Assembly: GCA_030642205.1 (NCBI GenBank)
Contig: DAOWOF010000103.1
Location: forward strand, 1 to 7,837
DNA length: 7,837 nucleotides
Reading direction: 5' to 3'
Source of the DNA: Desulfobacteraceae bacterium
Lineage (GTDB): Bacteria; Desulfobacterota; DSM-4660; Desulfatiglandales; Desulfatiglandaceae
Made by a program: the position numbers and the translations under genes. Shown here piece after piece: positions 1 to 5,480 of this stretch; the first letter of the stretch is position 1; every line of letters starts with the position of its first letter. Under the pieces are notes generated by a model. That model did not search any database. It saw only the letters and a list, made by a program, of their open reading frames with translations, and had not been told where the DNA came from.

Positions 1-41
1 AAGGTATTATAAGTTTTCGAAATTATAAATCAAAAAAATAT

Positions 42-185
42 TTACTCTTGACCTTTAATAAATAATTCCAGAATATTTTTAATTCGTTTCCTGAGTTTTC
101 TGTCTTTTTGGAGTTTTCCCCCAATACGCTCAAGAACATTATTCATAAAACTATACCGGGCCAAATTAAATTCTTGCCCCAATTT
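42..185 (-). pseudogene. unrecognised minus-strand reading frame, probably the tail of a broken gene
   Basis: On the minus strand an open frame of 47 codons runs from just after a TAA (186-188) to a TAA at 42-44. The translation is rich in Lys, Arg, Leu, Ile and Glu and reads like an amphipathic helical C-terminus (for example NVLERIGGKLQKDRK), which is less random than expected from AT-rich spacer. The only ATG in frame (144-146) would give a 34-residue peptide, and no Shine-Dalgarno sequence precedes it or the TTG at 180-182. I do not recognise the family. It may be the end of a gene whose front was lost, or a small protein, or chance. It lies directly against the CoA-transferase remnant on the other strand, which supports the idea of a scarred region. 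Confidence 0.3.
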
Positions 186-379
186 TTATTGAGGTGTAAA
201 TGATACATCCTTCCCTCGGCAAGGTAAAGATACCAGGATACTTTGGCCATTTTAGGGGATGTACGGCAGGGACAGTGCGAGCGGCGCATGATCTGGGAGA
301 AAATATTCAAGAGATTCTAAAGACAATTGGCGGTTATAATAAAGATGGAATACACCAATTTGAGAAGGAAGGAATCATT
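182..379 (+). pseudogene. C-terminal remnant of a CaiB/BaiF (family III) CoA-transferase
   Basis: Codons from the ATG at 200 encode HPSLGKVKIPG followed by LGENIQEILKTIGGY and a stretch ending FEKEGII. This is the order of landmarks at the very end of family III CoA-transferases: a conserved HPxxGxVxxPG strand, then LGEHTxEVLxxxxGYxxxEIxxLxxxGVI. Intact members are about 380-430 residues and move CoA between carboxylic acids; only about 60 residues are here and the active-site Asp region is absent. A TAA (197-199) stands directly before the ATG, and the five codons before it (IFIEV) also suit the family, so the original frame may have continued across that stop. Farther upstream the frame is closed. 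After residue 60 the frame runs on to 520 into the yedF 3' end without family resemblance, so I end the remnant at 379. A GAGGTG precedes the ATG, but expression of a functional protein is unlikely. Confidence 0.6.
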
Positions 380-438
380 TGGCAAAGATTGAGGGGATCC
401 CGGCCTAAAGCGAGATTAGCTAAAATAGCCGTTTATGT

Positions 439-1041
439 TCATATAGTAATTACTTTATCTGCAAGCTGCATAGAGGTTATAATATCTAACATATTGGTTG
501 TTTCACCCACCTGTTTTTGATCAAGCAGATGAAAATGGTCCAAACAGGTGCCGCAGACCAGGATATGTACCCCATTTTTTTCCAGACCTTGTAATATGGG
601 TAATATATCCAAACCGGAAATAGTTAGTTTAACACCATTATTCAAAAAAACCAGGCGCCATAATTCTTGACCCATTTCAGCAAGAGTTGACAAAAAACTG
701 GTCATCAATTTTTTCCCCAGTTCAGGATCTCCATGACCAATCTCGTTATTAGTTATCATGACCATTATTTTCGCAGTAAGGTTGGATACAGGGCTTTTAG
801 AGGGAATGGAAAGAGTTTCATCTTGGGCAGCTTTACGTTGGCCGATGACCTGGATGGAATCTTTATCCACCTTGACCGAAACTGAATAGTTTTTAAATTC
901 CAGAAAACGAGTTACATTTTGTTTGGCCGCATCATTATCTACTATAACCTTTATCCAGTCCGGCCCTTCCTTTTCCAATGTCTCCTTTGTTTTTAAAACT
1001 GGGGCAGGGCAAGCCATTCCTCTGACGTCTATCTCATTCAT
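439..1041 (-). CDS. yedF: sulfurtransferase-like selenium metabolism protein YedF
   Basis: This 200-residue cytoplasmic protein has two domains. Residues 1-70 are a TusA-like domain with the signature RGMACPAPVLKTK; Cys11 in the CPxP motif is the expected persulfide or selenide carrier. Residues 91-200 are a DsrE-like domain of the YedF type, with GHGDPELGKKLM, FLNNGVKLT, CGTCLDHF (Cys163 and Cys166) and VGETTNMLDI. The family often occurs with selenium genes such as selD and is thought to handle reactive sulfur or selenium; its exact reaction is not established. The frame is open back to a GTG at 1119, but I chose the ATG at 1041: it has GGAG six bases upstream and begins exactly where TusA homology begins (MNEIDVRG). 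The extra 26 codons carry no recognisable domain. No other selenium gene is in the window. The gene is transcribed in the same direction as the chemoreceptor but about 255 bases after it, probably as a separate unit. Confidence 0.9.
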   Translation of the reverse strand: MNEIDVRGMACPAPVLKTKETLEKEGPDWIKVIVDNDAAKQNVTRFLEFKNYSVSVKVDKDSIQVIGQRKAAQDETLSIPSKSPVSNLTAKIMVMITNNEIGHGDPELGKKLMTSFLSTLAEMGQELWRLVFLNNGVKLTISGLDILPILQGLEKNGVHILVCGTCLDHFHLLDQKQVGETTNMLDIITSMQLADKVITI

Positions 1042-1047
1042 GCTTAT

Positions 1048-1051
1048 CTCC
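1048..1051 (-). promoter_or_regulatory. ribosome binding site deciding the yedF start
   Basis: GGAG read on the minus strand, within CCGGAGATAAGC, lies six bases before the ATG at 1041. It supports this start over the upstream in-frame GTG at 1119, which directly follows a TAG stop and has no comparable site. Confidence 0.65.
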
Positions 1052-1152
1052 GGAGCATCCACTATTGGGGTAAAAAAATCAAAGGTCTGATTCAGGGGCA
1101 GATCATCAGATAAGAGCACCTAGTGAACAGGAAAAAACTGATCCGGTCAAGC

Positions 1153-1220
1153 AAAAACAAAGGCATTGTTAAATTAAGGACAGGTTTGCAATCTAAGAAC
1201 TATCCAAAATTAACAATGCC
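1153..1220 (-). terminator. possible intrinsic terminator after the chemoreceptor gene
   Basis: A perfect 11-base inverted repeat (GGCATTGTTAA at 1162-1172, its complement at 1210-1220) lies about 75 bases past the chemoreceptor stop. Read on the minus strand, the second arm ends in GCC and is followed at once by TTTGTTTTT (1161 down to 1153), as in a Rho-independent terminator. The 37-base loop is longer than usual, though part of it may pair further. It lies 121 bases upstream of the yedF start, so it would separate the two transcripts. Confidence 0.5.
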
Positions 1221-1296
1221 CATATTTTAATGCGACACTATATAAGCGCTTAAAGGTTTTCCGTGGAAAGAGATTCCTTTGCTTTATGTTGCGCCT

Positions 1297-3654
1297 TTAA
1301 AAATCAGCGAAACTATCTTCGTCCATGGGAATAATTTTCTTTGGGTTAACTTCACCCTCATTATGAACTTCCTCTACCTTATTTTTTTTATTTTTTCCCG
1401 CCATCGCAAAGGTATCATGGATATGATGAGAGGCAGTGCCAGATAAATGCGCCGAAGATTTTTTGTCTCCGTCTGCCGATTTTTTTCCACCCACTATTGC
1501 TTTCAGTTCGCCGACCATTGCTTTCATCTGCTCTGCCTGCGCGTTCATCTCTTCTGAGGCAGACGCCGATTCCTCTGCGCTGGCCGCGTTCTGCTGGACT
1601 ACCTTGTCCATCTCGGAAACTGCCGAATTTACCTGGCTAATTCCCTCTGCCTGTTCATTGGAGGCTGCTGCGATTTCGCTAACCAGTTCGCCTACCTTGG
1701 ATGTGCCTTCTGAAACTGTGCGGAATTCATCATTGGTCTTGTTTACCAGATCTGATCCTCCACTAACCTTTTTAACAGTCCCTTCTATTAATTCTGCCGT
1801 ACTCTTGGCTGCGTCCGCGGAACGTAAGGCAAGGTTTCTGACCTCTTCTGCCACCACTGCGAATCCTGCTCCGGCTTCACCCGCTCTTGCCGCTTCAACT
1901 GCGGCATTCAAAGCAAGAAGGTTGGTCTGGAACGCAATTTCATCAATAGTCTTTACCACCTTCTGGGTCTCATTGCTTGCCTTTGAGATCTCTTCCATGG
2001 ATGCTGTAAGCTCTGTCATGGACTGATTGGCGGATGATACCACCTGGTTGGCCTCCTTCATCAGGTTATCCGCCTGTCCCGCGTTTTCCGCATTTTGCTT
2101 TGTCATGGATGACATTTCTTCAAGGGATGAAGATGTCTCCTCAATGGATGCGGCCTGCTCAGAGGCACCTTCAGCTAAAGACTGGCTGGCTGATGATACC
2201 TGGCCTGAAGCTGAAGCCACCTGATCAGATCCTTCATTCAGACCTTTTATGATTCGATTGATGGGACCAGTTATGCTTTTTGTGATAAAAAAAGCAACAG
2301 CAAGACCAATAAAAAGCAAAACAATCAATCCTGTAATCATAACCGTTGAAGCACTGGAAAGGGATGACACTGTCTCTTGAGCAATCCTGTCGGTAGCTGT
2401 CATATCTGCGTCTGTCATGCTCTTGCAGACATCAATGACTTGCTGCCCTGCCTTGCCACTCTTATGATCCAGATCCTGTAAAAGATGCCAGTTATCAATA
2501 AATTCAGTCATGGCGCTCTTATATGATTTTCCAGCCTCTTTGATCACATCAATTCGCTCAAGATTCTCAGCAAGATGGGTTATACTTATTAGTTCCTCAA
2601 ACTTGCTATCTATCCTGATAAAATTCTTCCTGGCATCCTCCATAATGGAAATATTACGAAGCGCCTGTGATTTAAAGGTGTTAACCATGGTATCATTACA
2701 GAGACCAATGACATCATTTACCAGAGATATCTTGGCGTTTCGCTCCATCATATCCTTGGTAAGCTTTTGCTGCTGACTTTGCAGGTATTCATTGGCAATA
2801 ATTATATACATTTCTGCGTTTTTATGCATTCCTATGCGAAGCTTATTCAACGTAGCGTTTTTTGCTAAACTTCCTTTTTTAGTCTCTTTCAGAAAAAATC
2901 TCATTGTTTCCTGATAATCTTCTAACGATACTTCAATCTCGCTAATACGCCAGATATCTTCCTGGTTACGAGTAATTTGCCGAAGACCAAGAATATCCTC
3001 GCTTGTTTCATCTATTTTACTGATAGCCTTTTCCATGAATCCGGCATCATTAAGGGCCTGTGATTTAAAATTTAGCACACGGGCTGCAAAACCTCTATCG
3101 ATCAGACTGGTTACAAGTGCTATTTTTTTCTGACGCTCATCAAGGTCTACCTTTAATCTCTCGTTCTGGCTGGCCAGGAATTGGTTGCTGCTGGCCATAT
3201 ATCTTGCTGCTGATTCGTCAAGCGCCTTTCTAAGGGACTTCATTTTTGCAGTTATATCCACGGTTTGCTGGATAAGATTCCCATATCTTTCTTTTGCTTC
3301 AGTCGCAAGGGCTATATGTTCTTTAAGCTTTTCAAGGTGTATCGATTTTTTATCCAGCTCACGGCCTTTTTCAAGGGCCTCGTCTATGGCCTGGAGTTCT
3401 TTTTTAGCATTATCGTAAAACTTGCTGTCTTCTGTAAAGCCGTATCCCCGCATCTGGTACATCAGCCGGTTAGCAGCTCCACGCAGATCAACAGCCATGA
3501 TAACTTCAGGAACATACTCATTAGCAAGGATACTGCTCTGATTGTTAACTCTTGCCATGTTAAAAACAGCAAGGCTGCCTAAAACACACATGATTACAAT
3601 CAAGATCCCAAAGCCAAACGTAATTTTCATCCCTAGTTTCATGTTCTTAAACAT
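1297..3654 (-). CDS. methyl-accepting chemotaxis protein with repeated helical periplasmic sensor
   Basis: Inner-membrane chemoreceptor, 785 residues, that senses a ligand outside and controls the CheA kinase inside. TM1 spans about residues 10-33 and TM2 about 435-457. Between them lies an all-helical region of about 400 residues, resembling but longer than HBM (helical bimodular) sensors. It is internally repeated: ERxxKIxLV at 173-181 and 304-312, and FKSQAL at 196-201 and 327-332, both exactly 131 residues apart, with a more diverged first copy at about 45-140. A HAMP linker (SITGPINRI) follows TM2. The signalling domain has the conserved hairpin tip at about 572-609 (EIAFQTNLLALNAAVEAARA, then GFAVVAEEVRNLA). 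A polar tail ends in SFADF, which fits the CheR/CheB docking pentapeptide x-[HFYW]-x-x-[HFYW]. I chose the ATG at 3654, with GGAGGA six bases upstream, over the in-frame GTG at 3672. No che genes are nearby, and the ligand cannot be read from the sequence. Confidence 0.95.
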   Translation of the reverse strand: MFKNMKLGMKITFGFGILIVIMCVLGSLAVFNMARVNNQSSILANEYVPEVIMAVDLRGAANRLMYQMRGYGFTEDSKFYDNAKKELQAIDEALEKGRELDKKSIHLEKLKEHIALATEAKERYGNLIQQTVDITAKMKSLRKALDESAARYMASSNQFLASQNERLKVDLDERQKKIALVTSLIDRGFAARVLNFKSQALNDAGFMEKAISKIDETSEDILGLRQITRNQEDIWRISEIEVSLEDYQETMRFFLKETKKGSLAKNATLNKLRIGMHKNAEMYIIIANEYLQSQQQKLTKDMMERNAKISLVNDVIGLCNDTMVNTFKSQALRNISIMEDARKNFIRIDSKFEELISITHLAENLERIDVIKEAGKSYKSAMTEFIDNWHLLQDLDHKSGKAGQQVIDVCKSMTDADMTATDRIAQETVSSLSSASTVMITGLIVLLFIGLAVAFFITKSITGPINRIIKGLNEGSDQVASASGQVSSASQSLAEGASEQAASIEETSSSLEEMSSMTKQNAENAGQADNLMKEANQVVSSANQSMTELTASMEEISKASNETQKVVKTIDEIAFQTNLLALNAAVEAARAGEAGAGFAVVAEEVRNLALRSADAAKSTAELIEGTVKKVSGGSDLVNKTNDEFRTVSEGTSKVGELVSEIAAASNEQAEGISQVNSAVSEMDKVVQQNAASAEESASASEEMNAQAEQMKAMVGELKAIVGGKKSADGDKKSSAHLSGTASHHIHDTFAMAGKNKKNKVEEVHNEGEVNPKKIIPMDEDSFADF
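2461..3510 (-). repeat. coding repeat: three related helical modules in the chemoreceptor sensor
   Basis: This is the part of the gene encoding roughly residues 49-398. Modules two and three keep a spacing of 131 codons over linker and core: NQFLASQNERL against NEYLQSQQQKL, ERQKKIALV against ERNAKISLV, and the identical FKSQAL. At DNA level the 14-mer gcctgtgatttaaa occurs at 2663-2676 and 3056-3069, 393 bases (131 codons) apart. A first, weaker copy aligns around LRGAANRLMYQ and AIDEAL. Boundaries are approximate. Confidence 0.65.
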
Positions 3655-3660
3655 ATTAAC

Positions 3661-3666
3661 TCCTCC
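3661..3666 (-). promoter_or_regulatory. ribosome binding site deciding the chemoreceptor start
   Basis: GGAGGA on the minus strand, six bases before the ATG at 3654. It is close to the ideal Shine-Dalgarno sequence and lies downstream of the alternative GTG at 3672, so translation should begin at 3654. Confidence 0.75.
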
Positions 3667-3875
3667 AGACACCTTATTGATATGGACTGTTTTACTCTAT
3701 TTAATGAGATCCAGTCCTTTATTTAATCCATCTATATTTATTTATCGTTCGTTCAGATAAAAACATGAGTAAAAGATCCCGAAACCCTGCGGTTAAAGTT
3801 TTGATCTTCCTTGACCTTGACAGATAAGCGCAGACTTCGAAGAATCCTGGTTTTTGTTAAGATACTAGTTAATGT

Positions 3876-3908
3876 CTTATATCAAATACCCTGATTCCAA
3901 GGTATAAG
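3876..3908. repeat. nested inverted repeat, possible operator
   Basis: CTTATA (3876-3881) pairs with TATAAG (3903-3908), and inside it ATACC (3886-3890) pairs with GGTAT (3901-3905). The two pairings overlap on the right arm, so only one can form at a time. The right half adjoins TTGACA at 3909-3914. It could be a regulator site in the divergent spacer; short AT-rich repeats like this also occur by chance. Confidence 0.2.
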
Positions 3909-4069
3909 TTGACATAAAATGGAGCTTTTGCTAAGAAAACGCTATGATCTTATTTATAATGGAAAAATGTGCAATGATCGTCCATGAAATGAGAGTATTT
4001 TTTTCAAGTTCAAGGACTCTAAAATTGTAAATATTGACCATTCTTTGATGAAAAAAGACTAAATTTATA

Positions 4070-4107
4070 TTATTCTTAAAAGCCCTTGCATGACCTCTTA
4101 AGAATAA
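4070..4107. promoter_or_regulatory. hairpin-forming inverted repeat upstream of the Fe-S gene
   Basis: Positions 4070-4082 (TTATTCTTAAAAG) pair with 4095-4107 (CTCTTAAGAATAA) in 12 of 13 positions around a 12-base loop. The only mismatch is 4080 with 4097. AAATTT at 4061-4066 can pair with AAATTT at 4107-4112 beyond a small bulge. It lies 89 bases before the ATG at 4197, upstream of the weak -10 candidate at 4158. It could be a dimeric-regulator operator, or an RNA hairpin if transcription starts farther upstream. Confidence 0.4.
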
Positions 4108-4178
4108 AATTTCTGTTTTTCAAATAAAGACTCTGTCAAGTTTGGTCAAATGCACAGTATAAGCACTAAATCTACAGG

Positions 4179-4186
4179 AAAGGAGT
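4179..4186 (+). promoter_or_regulatory. ribosome binding site of the HdrD-like gene
   Basis: AAAGGAGT, a strong Shine-Dalgarno sequence ten bases before the ATG at 4197. It confirms the start and that the gene is translated independently. Confidence 0.75.
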
Positions 4187-4196
4187 ATCTTTAATT

Positions 4197-5345
4197 ATGG
4201 AAGCATTAACACCTTTTTATGAAGTGAATGAGGCTTTGGTGGCAATGGGCGCCGAAAAGTTGAATCTATGTATGCAGTGTGGAATGTGTTCAGGTTCCTG
4301 CCCCTGGCGACTGGTTGATGGGCCTTTTAATATAAGGTCATTAATCAGAATGGCTCAGCTAGGTGTTGAAGGCTATGAATCTGATGATATTTTATATGGC
4401 TGTACCACATGTAATAAATGTGTCCTGAAATGTCCCAGAGGTGTTAATATTATTGATGTGGTTAGAACCATGCGAGCCATGATTGCTGAAACAGGTTCCA
4501 TTCCGGGCGTTTTAAAGACTGCCACAGGCAGTGTTCACAGTAACGGGAATCCATGGTCTGAACCGGCAGACAAGAGGACTGCCTGGATGGAAGGGCTCGA
4601 TGTCCCTGTCTTTGAAGAAGGCACAGAGTACTTCCTGTCTATTTGCTGCACCTCTGCATATGATCCAAGGAGCCAGAATATTGCCAAGGCCATGGTTAAA
4701 GTCCTTACTGCCGCAGGTATTAGCTTTGGTGTAATCGGGAATGAAGAACGCTGTTGCGGTGAGTCCATGCGCAAGATAGGTGATGAAGCACTTTTCATGA
4801 GTACTGCCGAAAAAAATATTAAACTTTTTAATGATAAGGGTATAAAAAAAATCATAACCACCTCCCCTCATTGTTATTATACCTTTTCCCAGGAATATCC
4901 CGAAGTAGGGGGTGAATTTGAAGTTGTTCATTATACTCAAATCCTGGCAAGCTTGCTGGAAGAAGGAACATTGAAGCTGACCAAGACACTGGATTCAAAG
5001 GTTACTTACCATGATCCATGCTATCTTGGCAGGCATAGCGATATCTATGATGCTCCACGGTCTATTATTTCTGCTGTATGCAATGGAGACCTGGTAGAGA
5101 TGAAGAATGTAAAGCAAGATAGTATCTGCTGCGGGGCTGGGGGTGGACGATTATGGATGGAAACACCACCGGAATGGCGTTTTTCCGACCTGAGGATCCA
5201 TGAGGCTTGTGATACCGGAGCAACAATTTTGGCCACTGCCTGTCCTTATTGTATTTCCATGCTGGAAGATAGCCGCAAGACTACCAATAGAGAAGATGAT
5301 ATTGAGATAAAAGATATCTCAGAATTAGTGGCAGACGCGCTGTAA
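4197..5345 (+). CDS. HdrD/TmcB-like (Fe-S)-binding protein with two 4Fe-4S motifs and two CCG domains
   Basis: This 382-residue protein has no signal peptide or membrane span and should be cytoplasmic or peripheral. Its N-terminus is ferredoxin-like with two 4Fe-4S motifs: CMQCGMCSGSCP (Cys25, 28, 31, 35) and CTTCNKCVLKCP (Cys69, 72, 75, 79). Two cysteine-rich CCG domains follow. The second is canonical: Cys275, then 35 residues, Cys311-Cys312-Gly, then 36 residues, then Cys349-x-x-Cys352. The first is reduced: Cys150-Cys151, Cys186-Cys187-Gly, then SPHC with only Cys226 in place of CxxC. This is the layout of HdrD, TmcB, DsrK and GlpC-type subunits, which pass electrons to a disulfide, menaquinone or membrane complex. 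In heterodisulfide reductase, CCG domains hold non-cubane 4Fe-4S clusters. The usual partners (HdrA, HdrE, Etf subunits, a flavin oxidase) are absent on both sides, so donor and acceptor are unknown. The spacer before larC suggests a single-gene unit. Confidence 0.88.
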   Translation: MEALTPFYEVNEALVAMGAEKLNLCMQCGMCSGSCPWRLVDGPFNIRSLIRMAQLGVEGYESDDILYGCTTCNKCVLKCPRGVNIIDVVRTMRAMIAETGSIPGVLKTATGSVHSNGNPWSEPADKRTAWMEGLDVPVFEEGTEYFLSICCTSAYDPRSQNIAKAMVKVLTAAGISFGVIGNEERCCGESMRKIGDEALFMSTAEKNIKLFNDKGIKKIITTSPHCYYTFSQEYPEVGGEFEVVHYTQILASLLEEGTLKLTKTLDSKVTYHDPCYLGRHSDIYDAPRSIISAVCNGDLVEMKNVKQDSICCGAGGGRLWMETPPEWRFSDLRIHEACDTGATILATACPYCISMLEDSRKTTNREDDIEIKDISELVADAL

Positions 5346-5349
5346 CATA

Positions 5350-5379
5350 ATTAATAATATAATCCCAGGAATTATTAAT
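5350..5379 (+). terminator. weak inverted repeat after the Fe-S gene, possible terminator
   Basis: ATTAATAAT (5350-5358) and ATTATTAAT (5371-5379) form a perfect 9-base stem around a 12-base loop, starting five bases after the stop codon. The stem is entirely A-T and no clean T-run follows, only gagtcttattcttg. It may mark the end of the transcript or protect the 3' end. Confidence 0.25.
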
Positions 5380-5480
5380 GAGTCTTATTCTTGTAGATTT
5401 AGTCTAAGCCTGACGCGGATATTATAAAATGCCATTTTCAAATAGTCTCCCGGGCAAGGTATTTTTTATGGAAAGCAATA

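Larger units (their letters stand above)
3667..4178. other. divergent intergenic spacer without a gene
   Basis: This AT-rich stretch separates the minus-strand chemoreceptor from the plus-strand Fe-S protein, so promoters for both should lie here. I see no coding frame with a ribosome site. It contains the hairpin at 4070-4107, a smaller inverted repeat at 3876-3908 and a 6-base inverted repeat (GGACTG, 3684-3689, with CAGTCC, 3712-3717) in the chemoreceptor leader. Exact TTGACA hexamers occur on the plus strand at 3817 and 3909, but with poor -10 partners and far from the gene. TATAAG at 4158-4163 is a better-placed -10 candidate for the Fe-S gene, with only a weak -35 (TGTCAA, 4134-4139). 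No clear sigma-54 or sigma-28 promoter was seen. Confidence 0.5.

Noticed and set aside
380..520. Extension of the CoA-transferase remnant frame into the yedF 3' end
   Set aside because: Homology stops at residue 60, and the rest is antisense to conserved YedF sequence, so it is run-on and not a real protein end.
1042..1119. 26-residue N-terminal extension of YedF from a GTG at 1119
   Set aside because: The family begins at the TusA motif, the ATG at 1041 has a proper ribosome site, and the GTG directly follows a stop with none.
1436..2026. 196-residue plus-strand open frame opposite the chemoreceptor
   Set aside because: It lies entirely antisense to the conserved signalling domain. Its Ser/Ala-rich translation is a by-product of the repetitive Ala, Ser and Glu codons of the real gene, and it has no recognisable motif.
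3740..3770. Sigma-28 type chemotaxis promoter on the minus strand (AACGATAA)
   Set aside because: The -10-like element matches partly, but there is no TAAA at the required spacing upstream.
3817..3845. Consensus promoter TTGACA with AAGAAT
   Set aside because: The -35 is exact and the spacing is 17, but the -10 matches only four of six bases and it points at a gene start 350 bases away with nothing coded between.
4512..4940. 142-residue minus-strand open frame opposite the HdrD-like gene
   Set aside because: The sense strand encodes conserved cysteine motifs over the same span, and the antisense frame shows no domain.
5391..5430. Promoter for larC around TATTATAAAAT
   Set aside because: It resembles a -10 element, but no -35 lies at 16-18 bases; the nearest TTG hexamer is too far away.
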